64,000 nucleotides of DNA from the NCBI RefSeq assembly GCF_009730595.1, contig NZ_CP046276.1, forward strand, positions 310,001-374,000, written 5' to 3'. Position numbers and translations under genes: made by a program. Position 1 is the stretch's first letter, and every line of letters begins with the position of its first letter. Below are positions 1 to 12,723 of this stretch, piece after piece. The DNA is from Spiroplasma tabanidicola. GTDB lineage: Bacteria > Bacillota_I > Bacilli_A > Mycoplasmatales > Mycoplasmataceae. Under the pieces are notes generated by a model. It was given only the letters and a program-made list of their open reading frames with translations, was not told where the DNA came from and made no database searches.

Positions 1-250
1 AATCTCTGTTATTGGAATAAATCCAGTAAATCTTGCAAAAATATGTAAAAAAGATTGAGCATTAGATAATGCCGGAAACATTGTTTATGTATATGAAACA
101 ATACCAGTTGATGCTATTGATTTTATCATGATAAAAGATAAGGCAAATTTAAAACGCATTGAAACATATGTTAATGCAAATGATATAAATATTGATGTTT
201 TTTATGGAGAAACTGGAAATATAAATAAAAAAGAAAAAGAGGTTAAATAA
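1..250 (+). CDS. C-terminal part of an unknown protein
   Basis: An open frame enters from the left edge (codons start at base 2) and ends at TAA 248-250, one base before the proS start. The visible 82 residues contain one TGA-coded Trp, then a mixed hydrophobic segment and a Lys/Glu-rich tail. I do not recognise the family. The near-contact with proS suggests co-transcription. Confidence 0.6.
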
Positions 251-251
251 A

Positions 252-1675
<1,424 letters not shown>

Positions 1676-1676
<1 letters not shown>

Positions 1677-1718
1677 AAAATATAAACTGTTCACATTAGT
1701 AAAATAGTTTATGTTTTT
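1676..1718. terminator. Bidirectional hairpin between proS and the Fic gene
   Basis: A-rich arm ending in ATAAACT (1682-1688) pairs with AGTTTAT (1706-1712) and the flanking A6/T6 runs extend the stem on both sides. It lies between two convergent genes, so it can stop transcription from either side. Confidence 0.75.
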
Positions 1719-2819
1719 TTATCATTTTTTTCCAACAATAATATCAACAATTTTTTTGAATTCATAGTGTTTACTATCTGCAACTTTTTTTACTTCACAT
1801 TGTTCTAATAAAATATTAAAAATACCAACAAAAGTTGCATCATCGATATCATCAAACTTTGGTTTACACTTGAAATAAACTCTTGAAAAAGTAAAAATTG
1901 GATATTTAGAGATATATTCAAATATAGTTTTTTTAAGTTCTCTATACCTTGGATTTTCTTCTTTGATTATTTCATTTCTAATTCTTACAATAAGCTTAAT
2001 CGCTTCGCTAAAAGTTTTTATATTAGATTCAAGTTGATAAACAAGTAAATCTAAAAAAAAATCTATTCATTTTTGAAAATCACAACTATTATCAAGTTTT
2101 GCTAACTCTTGATAATATGTAAATTGGTCTTTTAAAATACCTTTTGAAATGTAAAAATAAGGTTTAGTTGATAAGTCATATTTGTTAATTATTAGATTAA
2201 ATAAGATTCTTCCAGTTCTTCCATTACCATCAGTAAAAGGATGAATTTTTTCAAAATAAGCATGAGCAATCGCGCCTTTTACAAGAGCTTCTAAAACTTT
2301 ATTGCATCCTTCAAAACCTTTATTATCATTTAATCAATTGACAAAGTCATTCATATAAATTGGAACGTCTTGTGGTTTTGGTGGGTAATAGTTTGCTATT
2401 TTTACTTGTTTAATTCTTCACATTCCTGGAATTGCATTAATTGCATGAACAGACATCATATTTTGAAATAAATCACGATGAATATTTAAGATTAACTCTT
2501 CAGTAAAAAGTTTATTGTTTTTTATTGCTAAGTTAGCATTTTTTAAAGCATTTACATAATTTGATATTTTTTTACTTGTGGGAGTATCTTGTGCAAGAAG
2601 TTCAACATCATTTGTATCCAATCCTTCAATCATATTTGAATGCCTAGCTTCATATTTCAATAATTGCATAGATAAAAACTGAGTATCAAAAGGTGAATTA
2701 TCCAAGTATCTATTATAATTTATAAATAACTCAACTATTTTATCAACCTTTTTTTGAAATTCTAAAGGTTTAAATTTAACATCATATATTTTATATAGTT
2801 CTTTTCTAATATCTTCCAT
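1719..2819 (-). CDS. Fic family protein
   Basis: Fic-domain protein, 366 residues, probably an AMP/nucleotide-transferring enzyme acting on another protein. The active loop HPFTDGNGRTGR is intact (about residues 205-216), with the catalytic His and the phosphate-binding GNGR. An N-terminal helical region carries a SxxIEG-type motif (SNMIEGLD, about residue 70), which in class II/III Fic proteins is near the inhibitory helix. The C-terminal third is winged-helix sized. An upstream TTG at 2828 is possible, but the AAAGAAAG ribosome site sits 11 bases before ATG 2819 and only 2 before the TTG, so I chose the ATG. The gene stands alone, convergent with proS. The target is unknown. Confidence 0.88.
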
Positions 2820-2978
2820 ATAAGTCAATACTTTCTTTACTAATTATATCAAAATAAAAATTAGGTAAATTTAATACAATAAACATATTTTATAAAAAAA
2901 TTAAAAAGCAAATTTTAAAGTTATAATAATTTTGTAGAGATATCAAAAAATAAATATTTAATATTGCAAATTAAAGAA

Positions 2979-2986
2979 GGGGGGGG
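2979..2986 (+). repeat. G8 homopolymer in the ribosome-binding region of the next gene
   Basis: Eight consecutive G (2979-2986) directly follow AAGAA and end 6 bases before the ATG at 2993. Such a G run is rare in DNA this AT-rich. It forms the Shine-Dalgarno region, so a change in length would alter ribosome-site spacing. Confidence 0.7.
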
Positions 2987-2992
2987 ATTTAC

Positions 2993-3529
2993 ATGGAAAA
3001 TGTAAAACCTGGGGATAAACTTCTTGTTCATGCATATAAACATAACGGAAATTTATATAGATCATGAGATAGCGGAATTGTATTAGAATCTAGTGAAAAA
3101 CACTTAATATTAATAAATCAAGAGGTTTTAATAACAGAAGTAACAGGAAGAAAATGAAAGACTAATGAACCTGCAATTTGATTTTTCTTCAAGGATTATT
3201 GATTTAATGTTATATGTATGTTTAAAGATAGTGGGATAAATTATTATTGTAATTTAGCATCACCTTTTATAGTAGAATCAGAAACTATTAAATATATTGA
3301 TTATGATTTAGATATAAAAGTTTTTAATGATGGAAGCTATAAAATACTTGATTTAAAAGAGTTTAATAGAAATAGAATATCTTTAAAATACACAAGAAAT
3401 ATTATCGAAACTGTATGAGAAAGTATTGATAAATTGAAAAAAATGATTAAAGAAAAAAAAGACTTTTTTGATCATGACTATGTAACAAAATTGTGAGAAT
3501 GATATTTACAAAGTGGTTTTGCAAAATAA
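2993..3529 (+). CDS. DUF402 nucleoside tri/diphosphate phosphatase (Ntdp-like)
   Basis: 178 residues, close in length to Bacillus subtilis Ntdp (YgaC, 176 residues), a DUF402 enzyme that removes phosphate from nucleoside tri- and diphosphates. Family signatures present in order: HAYKHNG and RSW near the N-terminus, ITEVTGRKW, EPAIWFF, DYWFNVICM, YYCNLASPF, and IDYDLDIKV followed by an acidic stretch; these carry the metal and phosphate-binding residues of the family. The start is the ATG preceded by a strong but odd G8 ribosome site. Monocistronic, ending in a palindromic terminator shared with the convergent ROK gene. The fold assignment is firm, the substrate is inferred. Confidence 0.9.
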
Positions 3530-3555
3530 AAAGTTGAATTTAAATTCAACTTTTT
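3528..3555. terminator. Perfect 28-bp palindromic bidirectional terminator
   Basis: A5-GTTGAATTT followed by its exact complement and T5, centred at 3541/3542, between two convergent genes. Confidence 0.85.
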
Positions 3556-3557
3556 AT

Positions 3558-4412
3558 TTATTGATGTGCACATCCTAGTAAAGTTGCATTAGTAATATCT
3601 TTTGCAAATTCACAAGGTGTTACAAATGATATATCTTTTGTAACAACAGCTATACGTTTAAATATCTTTTGAAAAAACTCTTTATTATTTAATGCTACAC
3701 TACCTCCAACAACAAGGATTTCAGGGTTTAAGAAATATATTCCTGTTGAAAAAAATTGTACAAGCTTATCTTCTAATTCTTTAAAATACTGATTTATAAT
3801 TTCGTTGCTATTTGTATTGTATAGATCAAATGCTTCTTTAGCGCTATTTACTTCAACTCCACGTTTCTTTAATTGTCTTGGTATATTGGAACCACTTCCA
3901 AAAAACTCTATTCCAGATTTAACTTCATCGCCTTGTGAAAGATCTGGAATTGCATTTGCAATCTCACAAGCAGTTGTAGAATATCCATTTAAAATTTTAT
4001 TATCAATTACAAAACCAGCCCCAACTCCAGTTGAAATTGTAACAAATAAAACAGATGATTTGTTAAACACTAATGCTTGGCCTAATGCTGCAATATTTGC
4101 ATCATTGTTAAAAGCAATCGGTACATCAAAATCTTTTTTAAACATATCTAAAACATTCATATTTGATCATCCAGGTAAATTATGAGTATTTAAAATCATT
4201 CCTCTTTTTAGATCTAATGGACCTGGAATGCATAATCCTATTCCTTCTAATTTATCACTTTCACTTGCTTTTTTAATATACTCTTTAATAATGTTGTAAG
4301 TTGTTCAAGGATTTTTTACATCTGTTTCAAAAATTTTTAAATCCTTAATTTCAGATCCAAAAACTTTTGCTATTCTTGTAGAAGTTCCTCCAATATCGAT
4401 CGCTATTTTCAT
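3558..4412 (-). CDS. ROK family sugar kinase (glucokinase-like)
   Basis: 284 residues. The N-terminus has the phosphate-binding DIGGT motif (residues 5-9), then GIGLCIPGPLD and the NLPGW loop, the catalytic Asp in NNDAN (about residue 102), and STGVGAGFV. These mark a ROK kinase that phosphorylates glucose or a related hexose or amino sugar in the cytoplasm. The zinc-binding cysteine cluster (CxCGxxGC) found in most ROK kinases after the GEIGH motif is absent; here the region reads TTACEIANAIPDLSQGD. The ATG at 4412-4410 is preceded by AGGAG. Single gene, convergent with the DUF402 gene and divergent from lepA. Confidence 0.85.
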
Positions 4413-4537
4413 TTATATCTCCTTTTTTTTTATACAACTATATATTAAATTATTTTTAAACTTATTTAAATAAAATATTATTTCAAGTAAAATCAATTTA
4501 TGCAAAAATGAAAAATTAATATTTATGGAGGTCTATT

Positions 4538-6340
4538 ATGGACAAATCAAAAATAAGAAACTTTAGTATAATTGCCCATATTGACCATGGAAAATCTACT
4601 TTAGCAGATCGAATTTTAGAATTGACAGGAAGTGTTGATAAAAGAGAAATGCAAGCGCAATTACTTGATTCAATGGATATAGAAAGAGAACGTGGGATTA
4701 CAATCAAATTAAACTCAGTTCAATTAAAATATAAATCAAAAGATGGAAATGAATATATTTTTCATTTAATTGATACTCCAGGTCATGTTGACTTTACTTA
4801 TGAAGTTTCAAGAAGTTTAGCAGCATGTGAAGGAGCTTTACTTGTAGTTGATGCAAGCCAAGGAATAGAAGCGCAAACATTAGCAAATGTTTATTTAGCA
4901 TTAGATAATAACTTAGAAATAATTCCTGTTATTAACAAAATAGATCTTCCAGCAGCTGATGTTGAAAGAGTAAAAGAAGAAATTGAAAACGTCATAGGAA
5001 TTGATTGTAGTAATGCACCAATGATTAGTGCTAAAACTGGTTTAAACGTTGAAGATGTTTTAGAAGCAATAGTAAAATATATCCCTTATCCTCTTGATGC
5101 AGATGATAGTAAACCGTTAAAAGCTTTAATATTTGATTCTTATTATGATAAATATCGTGGAGTAATGGCTTCAATTAGAATTGTTGAAGGAAGTGTTGAA
5201 GTTGGCCAACAAATCAAAATGATGCAATCTGGAGCTACTTATGAAGTAACAGAAGTTGGTGTAAAAACTCCTTTTGAAGTTAAAAAAAATAAACTTGAAG
5301 CAGGAGAAGTTGGTTGATTAAGCGCATCAATCAAGACAGTTAGAGATGTACAAGTTGGAGACACAATCACAACTAAAGAAAATGGAGCAACAGAACCATT
5401 ACATGGTTATAAAAAATTAAACCCAATGGTATATTGTGGTATTTATCCAGTTGATACTGCCAAATATAAAGATTTAAAAGAATCACTTGAAAAAATAAGT
5501 TTAAGTGATGCTAGTTTAGTTTATGAACCAGAAAGTTCACAGTCATTAGGGTTTGGTTTTAGATGTGGATTTTTAGGTTTATTGCATATGGATGTAATTC
5601 AAGAAAGACTTGAAAGAGAATATGATTTAACTTTAATCGCAACAGCTCCTTCTGTTGTTTATAAAGTGAATATGACAAATAATGAAACTATTGAAATTGA
5701 TAATCCTGCTTTTTTACCAGAACCTCAAAAAATTAATACAATTGAAGAACCTTATGTAAAAGTTTCGATTATGACTCCAGATCAATATCTTGGAGATTTA
5801 ATGGGATTATGTCAAGACAAACGTGGAAATTACATTAATATTGATTATATTGATGATACTAGAAGAAATTTAGTTTATGAAATGCCTTTAAATGAAATAG
5901 TTTTTGATTTTTTTAATAAATTAAAATCAATATCAAAAGGTTATGCTTCATTTGATTATGAGTTAATCGGATATAAAGTATCAAAATTAGTTAAAATGGA
6001 TATTTTATTAAATGGAGATGTTGTTGATGCTTTATCAACAATTGTGCATAAAGATTTTGCTTATCATCGGGGAAAAGTATTAACAGAAAAATTAAAAGAA
6101 ATAATACCAAGACAAAACTTTGAAGTACCAGTTCAAGCTGCAATTGGATCAAAAATTATAGCAAGAGAAACTATAAAAGCTATGAGAAAAAATGTTTTAG
6201 CAAAATGTTATGGTGGAGATATTTCTCGTAAGAAAAAGTTATTAGAAAAACAAAAAGAAGGTAAAAAAAGAATGAAAGCAATTGGTTCTGTAGAAGTTCC
6301 TCAAGAAGCCTTTATTGCTGTGTTAAAATTAGATGATTAA
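4538..6340 (+). CDS. lepA: Elongation factor 4 (LepA), ribosomal back-translocase GTPase
   Basis: Full length at 600 residues. GTPase motifs in order: AHIDHGKST (P-loop, residues 13-21), RERGITI (switch I), DTPGH (switch II), NKID, and SAKTG. Domain II, the EF-G-like domains III and V, and the LepA-specific C-terminal domain ending in the basic [16 protein letters not shown] stretch are all present. EF4 binds translating ribosomes. The ATG is preceded by GGAGGT at the right distance. The next gene starts 65 bases downstream with no clear terminator, so read-through is possible. Confidence 0.97.
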
Positions 6341-6405
6341 TTTGACTATAAGTGTTGTTATTTAAATATATTAAATATATAATAATGAAAAGTAGAGGTA
6401 TGAGT

Positions 6406-7332
6406 ATGAAAGCTGTAAGAAATTGAAGATTTGTTATTTTTTTATTTATTGATTTAATGGCTATACTAGTTATGCCTTTTTTAGTTATTGCAAAAATAGA
6501 CACTGGTTGAGTAGTTAGTTACACTATTCATAATTTACAAACGCTAGATATTTTAAATATAATGTTTGCATTACTTTATTTAACTTTTTCAATTGTTGCA
6601 AATTGTACAAAAGATAAAGTAATGAAAGTTTTTGGTGGAATTAATGTAGTTGCATCATTAATATTTATTTTAATAATTGGTATGTATTGTTTTGCTGATT
6701 TAACATCAAATTCATCAAGAATTATGTTTGGAATTATGCTTATGATATTTGTTGCAGTTGACATTATTTTAACAATACTTTCTACAGCAGTTAACTTACA
6801 AGCAACAACAATTATTCAACAAGTTGGAAATGGAGCATATGCAAATAGTGATATATCATCTGTACCAATGCCGATGATTAATAATGTTGAAATTCAAGAT
6901 TCTACTGCTTTAAAAGCAAGAATTCACCAAATGCAAGGTGGGTTGAGCAAAAGTTATGATGAAGCAATTGATGAAATTGAAAAAACTGGATATTTAAACG
7001 GTATAAAAGTCGGTTTAGATTTAAATGATAGTGATGATGCTGTTAAAATTAAACCATTATCTATTGAAGAAGCAAGAGCACAAAATATTGTTCCTCAAGA
7101 AGTATTGCAACCAAAAAAAGAAAATAACTCATTTTATGAAACAGAACAAATTAATACTGTTCAACAATTTCAAAATGCTAAAAATGACTTCTTAGACGAA
7201 GATCCATTAGCATCAATTTATAATAATGAAGATTATGATAGTATTAGTTCTACATCATTATCTAGAAAAGATAGTGGATTAGCAGGTGGATTTAAATATT
7301 TAGCTAAAAAAAGAGATGATAGTTCTCATTAG
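6406..7332 (+). CDS. Membrane protein of unknown function
   Basis: 308 residues. The first 150 residues hold about four hydrophobic helices (for example FVIFLFIDLMAILVMPFLVI and the IVASLIF/LMIFVAVDIILTI regions). The rest is a hydrophilic, acidic cytoplasmic-type tail with many Asp, Glu, Gln and Ser. No family recognised. Of two in-frame ATGs, 6406 has the ribosome site (GAGGT) 6 bases upstream, while 6400 abuts it, so I chose 6406. It is followed by a short T-rich gap and another membrane gene. Confidence 0.75.
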
Positions 7333-7412
7333 TTATAGAATGTAGAATTTAGTTATATACTAAATTCTTTTTTTATAAAAATGATAAAATCATAAAGTTA
7401 GAGGGTGAAATA

Positions 7413-8402
7413 ATGCTTAATGCTATAAAAGAAAAGAAAGAAAAAACACCAAAAGAGAGTTTTAAAACAAGATTTTCAAAAAAATTTAAAAAGTTTAAAG
7501 ATGATATTAAATTAAAAACTAAGGAACAATTATCAGCTGCCAGAGCAACAAGTAGATTTTTTTTAATATTAGTATTAATTTTTAGAATTGCAATTATATT
7601 TTTTTGAATTATAGCACCAATTATGATGACCCTAGCATTCGCTTATGATCCTGGAACTAGAAACTTAGTTTGATATATTTGCGCAACAGTTGTTCATCCA
7701 AAAATGCTTAACGGAGAAGTTCTCTTTACTGTTGATATTGCATATGTTAATAATGTTATAAATATTGCTGCACCAATCATTTGATTTGCTTCGTTCTTAT
7801 TAATTTTTTTATGTGTAGTTTTACCATTCTTTTATACAAGAAAATGAGCAGGAAAAGCATTTTTTGCTTTTAATTTATTTTTTTGACCATTATTTTTTTT
7901 AGGTATTGATTATGCAATTTACTTTTTAAAATCAAGATTCCCAATGGGACCAGATATAGATATCAATGGTCCTCAATATCCTTTAAGAATTTCATATCTT
8001 GCACTTAATGAAACTTATACTTTTAAAAGTCCTTGAAATATCGTTTATCAAATTACATGATGTTTTTTACTTCTAGTAGGAGTATTTGTTTCTGTTGAAG
8101 CAGGATTAATTAAAAGTTATAAACTTGATTATGATGATTTATATTCACAACCAAAAGTTGGTCAATCACTTGTTGATAATGTAATTGAAGGAAGACTTGA
8201 GTTTGGAGAAATTAAAAGTGAAGATTTAAATACTGAAATTAAAAACTTACGCAAAGATTTAATCGATGAAGATAGACAAAGAAGAATTGATAGACTAGAA
8301 AAAATAGCAGAAGAAAGAAAAGCAAGAAAATTAGCAAAGAAAAATAAATATTCTAAAAATAAAAGTAGTGAAAAAATAAAAAAGAAAAACCTGAAAAAGT
8401 AA
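7413..8402 (+). CDS. Polytopic membrane protein of unknown function
   Basis: 329 residues reading TGA as Trp. A basic N-terminus (residues 1-45, Lys-rich) is followed by about five or six hydrophobic helices and then a long charged, probably coiled-coil tail rich in Lys and Glu (about residues 265-329). No family recognised. RBS GAGGGTG precedes the ATG. The last residues come from an A-rich tract; a one-base shift there opens a longer tail ending at TAG 8423-8425, so the annotated C-terminus is uncertain. The metalloprotease gene starts 50 bases later. Confidence 0.75.
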
Positions 8403-8451
8403 AAAAGGAAAAAGATAACAAGTAGATTTGTTAATTTAAGAGAAGGTAATT

Positions 8452-9120
8452 ATGTTGAAACTAAAAAAGACACTAAGCTATAAAACGCAACCGATTGAGT
8501 ACGATTTAATTTTAAGAGATCAAAAATATATAAGACTTAAAATTGTTGACACAAAACTTTCAGTGTCTGCACCTTTGAGTATTCAAGATTGAGAAATTGA
8601 ACATTTTATTTATAAGAATATAGCAAAAATTCAAAAAGTAATAGATTTTAAAGAAAAGAATAAAAAAGTTGAAGTTGCAAATCCTGGATTCGTAAAAATT
8701 TTTGACAAAAAAATTGAAACATTTTTTAGACTTCAACCAAATGAAAATCAAAAAAATACTTACAAATTATATGAGTCATTAGAATTAACAATAAAACATA
8801 TGTATAAAAAAATGTCTATTGAATATTACAATATATTTGTACAAAGAATAAGTTATTGAAAACAAGTAATGAATTTAGATTTTAAAAATTTGTCAGTAAA
8901 AGAAATGAAAGGAAAATGAGGAATTTGTTATCCTGAAAAATCAAAAATCGTTTTAAATATCAGATTAATTCATTATCCTCTTGATGCATTAGATTATGTT
9001 ATTGTGCATGAGTTAACCCACTTAGTTCATAAAAATCATTCTAAAAATTTCTGATACTATGTTCAAAATTACTTACCAAATTATAAAAAAGCTAGTGATT
9101 TATTAAAAGTAGTAATTTAG
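8452..9120 (+). CDS. YgjP-like (M48-related, DUF45) metallopeptidase
   Basis: 222 residues. The C-terminal half shows the YgjP family pattern: [43 protein letters not shown] (split here only for description), with the zinc motif HELTH near residue 186 followed by a third ligand in the HKNHS segment. The family is a small zinc metallopeptidase, usually soluble; its substrates are poorly known. The N-terminal half is the variable YgjP region. ATG at 8452 follows AGAAGG at 6 bases. Confidence 0.88.
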
Positions 9121-9161
9121 ATATAATAAAAGTATAATTATTCTTATAAGGAGTTATGACT

Positions 9162-10142
9162 ATGGGCTGAAAAAAGGAGTTTAAAAAGTTCCAAAAAGAG
9201 TTTAATAAAAAAAGCTCAATTTTTAACAACTCTTTTGATGAGTCAAGTTTTATAGAATGAGAAAGAGCATCTCAAGATGTTTATTATTGAACGATTGAAA
9301 ATATTTTAGCAATGATCGAATCATATAATTTAGAAATTAAAGAGTTTTTAAATAATCAACTTTTTCCAAATAAATTAGAAGAAGCATACAATTGAAGATT
9401 TATAAGTTTAGATTATAATGAAGAATTTACTTCATATCCTTGTACAAGTTTTTTTGAAAAAACCTATGATTTTTTAAACAAAAAAATTGGTAGTTATGGA
9501 GCAACCTTAGTTATTAGTGCATGTACAAAATATTGTTATTATACAACTATAAAATTTTGAAAAGTTTTTAATGCAACTTTTTCAAATAAAAACATCAATG
9601 ATAAGACTTTGTTACGGGTTTTTGAAGTTATGCAAAGAACTGCTTTAGATGCTATTGAATGTATTGTTGAAAAAGCTTTATTATTAATTGCAGATATTGA
9701 TATTGTTCCATATAAACATCATTTGTTGGTTGAAGAAATCATTGATTTAGGAGATGATTTTACATATCATTGAAGTAGAATGTTTGATCAAGTTGTTGAT
9801 TTAACTTTAGAAACTTACATTTATCAAAAAGATTTCAATGAAACTATTCACTCATTTACTCAAGAGTATTACAATAATATTGATGAAACTGATGGTGATT
9901 TTGAAGATTTCTTTGAAAAAACAAAAACATTAGTATTTAATGATGAAGTAAATGATGCATTTAATTACTTTGGAATTTCAAAAATGGATCGGCCTAGTGA
10001 TTTTAAAAAAATATATAGAAAATTAGCAAAACAATTTCACCCAGATGTTAATCCAGATCCAAATGCAGCTATTGAAATGAAAAAAATTAATATGTTTAAA
10101 ACTATCATCGAACAATATTACGAAAAATACGAAATAGTTTAG
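9162..10142 (+). CDS. Protein with C-terminal J domain (DnaJ-like)
   Basis: 326 residues. Residues 1-260 are a mainly helical, Trp/Tyr-rich region I do not recognise. Residues about 262-326 form a J domain: DAFNYFGISK, FKKIYRKLAKQFHPDVNP with the HPD motif near residue 293, then a closing helix. J domains recruit and stimulate Hsp70 (DnaK). There is no zinc finger or G/F region, so this is not DnaJ itself; the J domain is at the end rather than the start. The ATG at 9162 sits 8 bases after AAGGAG; the ATG at 9156 is too close. First of four tightly spaced genes. Confidence 0.85.
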
Positions 10143-10153
10143 GAGAAGTGAAT

Positions 10154-10846
10154 ATGGAAAAAGAAGTTTGAAATAAATTATTAAAATCTTCAAATGAACT
10201 AATTAAAAATTTTGATAAATCTGAGTTAATAAATGTAGTTAAAGATTTTAGTGAAAATTTAGTTTCTTTTAGTGAGAAATATGCTTTAAATAGAGATGGT
10301 TTTTATAAATATATTAATAAAACGTACAAAAAAACCTTATTACAAGCAATAAATATAATTTCATCAGCAGATAGTGTTGCTGTAATTATGCAGTTAAATG
10401 AAGGTGTAAATGATTATATTATTTTAATCAATCTTTTTAGACAACTAATGGTGACATTAGATTCTTTATCAAGTGAGTATTGATTACAATTAATAAATGT
10501 AACAAAAACAAGTGATGGTGAATTTGCAAAATATATTATTAACCAAGCAAATTCATTAGGATTTGAAAAAAATGATAAACAATTAAAAGAAATAGAAAAA
10601 AATGCAAAAAAATTCAATTTTGTTAAGGATGAGTATTATAATAAAATATTGAATAGAAAACTTTGAAATGATGTAAAAGAACTTGAAAAAACAATTTTTA
10701 TCAAGCCTGATGGTGATTTTGAGTATTTCAAAGAATTACTTTCAATAAAAGATGAGTTAGCAGAAGATATGGTTATTAATTTATGAGCAATTCTTGCAAT
10801 TGCAATAAGTTATTTAGACTATTTGAATGAGTTGCTGAAGGGATAA
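10154..10846 (+). CDS. Unknown helical protein in the J-domain gene cluster
   Basis: 230 residues, predicted soluble and mostly helical with no signal peptide. It has no motif I recognise. It starts 11 bases after the J-domain gene with GGAGAAG as ribosome site, and the next gene starts 7 bases after its stop, so the genes are clearly co-transcribed. A functional link to the J-domain protein is inferred from position only. Confidence 0.75.
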
Positions 10847-10853
10847 ACAAACA

Positions 10854-11666
10854 ATGAAATACAAAGAATGAGAGTATTACAGTCATATACCAAAAGATAT
10901 AATTTCAAATGAGGTTTATATGCTTCTTTCGCTTTTTGGTTCTGAAAATCGATATTTAAAATTACTTGAAAAAAGATGATTTGAAAAAAGAGATATGATT
11001 GATTTTAGAGATTATATGGAAAATGCATTTGAAGAAACTGAAGTAACAGAAAAACAAGAAGTAGATAGAGATAGTTTGAGTTGCTTATTAAGATTAATGG
11101 CTATTTGTGATACATTCTCAGATTATGAGTATATTTATGATGTTTCAAAAAAAATTTATGAAGATCCAGACATTAAAGACAAAGATCAAAGACTATATGA
11201 TTATGCATTTGTTGAATTAATAGTTACATTATATGATGCACTTGTTAATGAGTTTAAAGATCTAACAATAATGACAAAATATAAACCAATTACAGAAGAA
11301 TTAATTAATGAAATAGTGAAATTATCTGAGCTATTAGATGATTCTAAATTGGTAGTTAAAAAAACTTATTTGATAAATGACTTAATAAGTGATCTTTTAG
11401 ATTTATTAGAAGATGATAGTGAAAATAAAAATGAATTTGAACACTCAGAAGAAGTTGTTCTTTACAACTTTGCAATTTATTATTCAACTAAATTTTATTT
11501 TGCATTGTTACTAAGAGAAAAAATAATAGCCGAAGAAGAAAAAATAACTAATACTATTATTGAAGAAAATAAACCATTAATGGAAGAAGATGGCATGAGA
11601 ATGTCTGAAACTATTATGTTAAACGAAGATGCAAAAGAAATATTTTATAAAACATTAAAAAATTAG
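10854..11666 (+). CDS. Unknown acidic protein in the J-domain gene cluster
   Basis: 270 residues, strongly acidic (runs such as LLEDDSENKNEFEHSEE), without membrane segments. No known family. Its start ATG 10854 reads through two TGA Trp codons early on and lies 7 bases after the upstream stop; the ribosome site is weak, which suggests translational coupling. Confidence 0.75.
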
Positions 11667-11676
11667 GGACAAAAAA

Positions 11677-12132
11677 TTGAGCAATTTACAAGACAAATTT
11701 CCATTTTGTTGCAAAAAAGATAGTACATATTTTTCAACATTATTGGAAAACTATCTAAATTTAAGAAAAAAACAAAGTGGTTTAGAAATCTTGAATAATG
11801 ATTATAAGATTTATAAGAATTTATCATTATCAAATTTAGACGTTTTATTTTTAAAAGTTAAAAACTTAGTTGAAAAAGTTAATGACCAAGACTTAAAACA
11901 ATTAGAAAAAAAGTTTTGAGATATTAGTAGCATATTATTTATTTATTATATTAAATTAGTGTTTCAAACTATTCTTGATGATTTTGATCAAAATGAGTTT
12001 TTAAATTACATTAAAAATAAAACGATTTATTCTCAAATTATTGCGATGACTAAGAATTTAGAAACTGCTTGGAGTATAATAAAAGAAATTTTAGATGATA
12101 TAGAAACTTATAATAACACTATATTGTACTAA
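11677..12132 (+). CDS. Unknown small protein in the J-domain gene cluster
   Basis: 151 residues starting with TTG at 11677, preceded by AGGGAC at 6 bases; no better ATG is in frame nearby. Cysteines FCCKK occur near the N-terminus; the rest is helical. One TGA Trp is needed to reach the TAA. Last gene of the cluster; the lipoprotein gene follows after 20 bases. Confidence 0.65.
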
Positions 12133-12152
12133 AAGTAGATAGAAAAGAGAGT

Positions 12153-12686
12153 ATGAAAAAGATTTTAAGTATATTAAGCTCTATTACTTTGTTAGCAACT
12201 CCATCAGTTGTTGTTGCATGTGGAGATTCAAACGCTAGTGATAAAGAAATAAAACCATTAACTTATAAAGAAGGAATATTGGATAAAGATGTAATTAAAG
12301 CAATTGAAGAATTTGGAGAATTTTTATTTGAAGATAATAAATTAGCAGTTGATTTAGATGACATTGATTTTAAGGATTTTAATTTTGAATTTAGTAATTT
12401 ATTTAACCTTGATACAAAAATTTTAGGAACACCAATTGAAAATGGAAAAGTTTTTGATACTTTAAAGAAATCATTTGTAGAATTAGAGAATTTAAACCAA
12501 ATTGGAAAAACCACAAGCACTATTGAATATAACTTTTTCTCAATGAAGGGTAAACAAGGAAATACAAGTTTTATGCTTTATGAAAATAAAGTATCTATAA
12601 ATGCTTTAAGTATTAAAAAATCTTATATTAAAACAATTTATGAAAAAAATGTAGCTATTGATCAATCAAAAACTGAAGATCGATAA
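12153..12686 (+). CDS. Small lipoprotein
   Basis: 177 residues. A classic mollicute lipoprotein signal peptide (MKKILSILSSITLLATPSVVVAC) places the lipidated Cys at residue 23, so the mature protein is anchored on the outer face of the membrane. The mature part is acidic, with no known domain. RBS AGAGAG precedes the ATG. It is probably transcribed with the upstream cluster and ends at a strong terminator. Confidence 0.88.
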   Translation: MKKILSILSSITLLATPSVVVACGDSNASDKEIKPLTYKEGILDKDVIKAIEEFGEFLFEDNKLAVDLDDIDFKDFNFEFSNLFNLDTKILGTPIENGKVFDTLKKSFVELENLNQIGKTTSTIEYNFFSMKGKQGNTSFMLYENKVSINALSIKKSYIKTIYEKNVAIDQSKTEDR

Positions 12687-12695
12687 TATATTTTT

Positions 12696-12723
12696 AAAAC
12701 ACCTCACAATAGGTGTTTTTTTA
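12696..12723 (+). terminator. Rho-independent terminator
   Basis: AAAACACCT (12696-12704) pairs with AGGTGTTTT (12711-12719), loop CACAAT, then T run. Confidence 0.9.
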
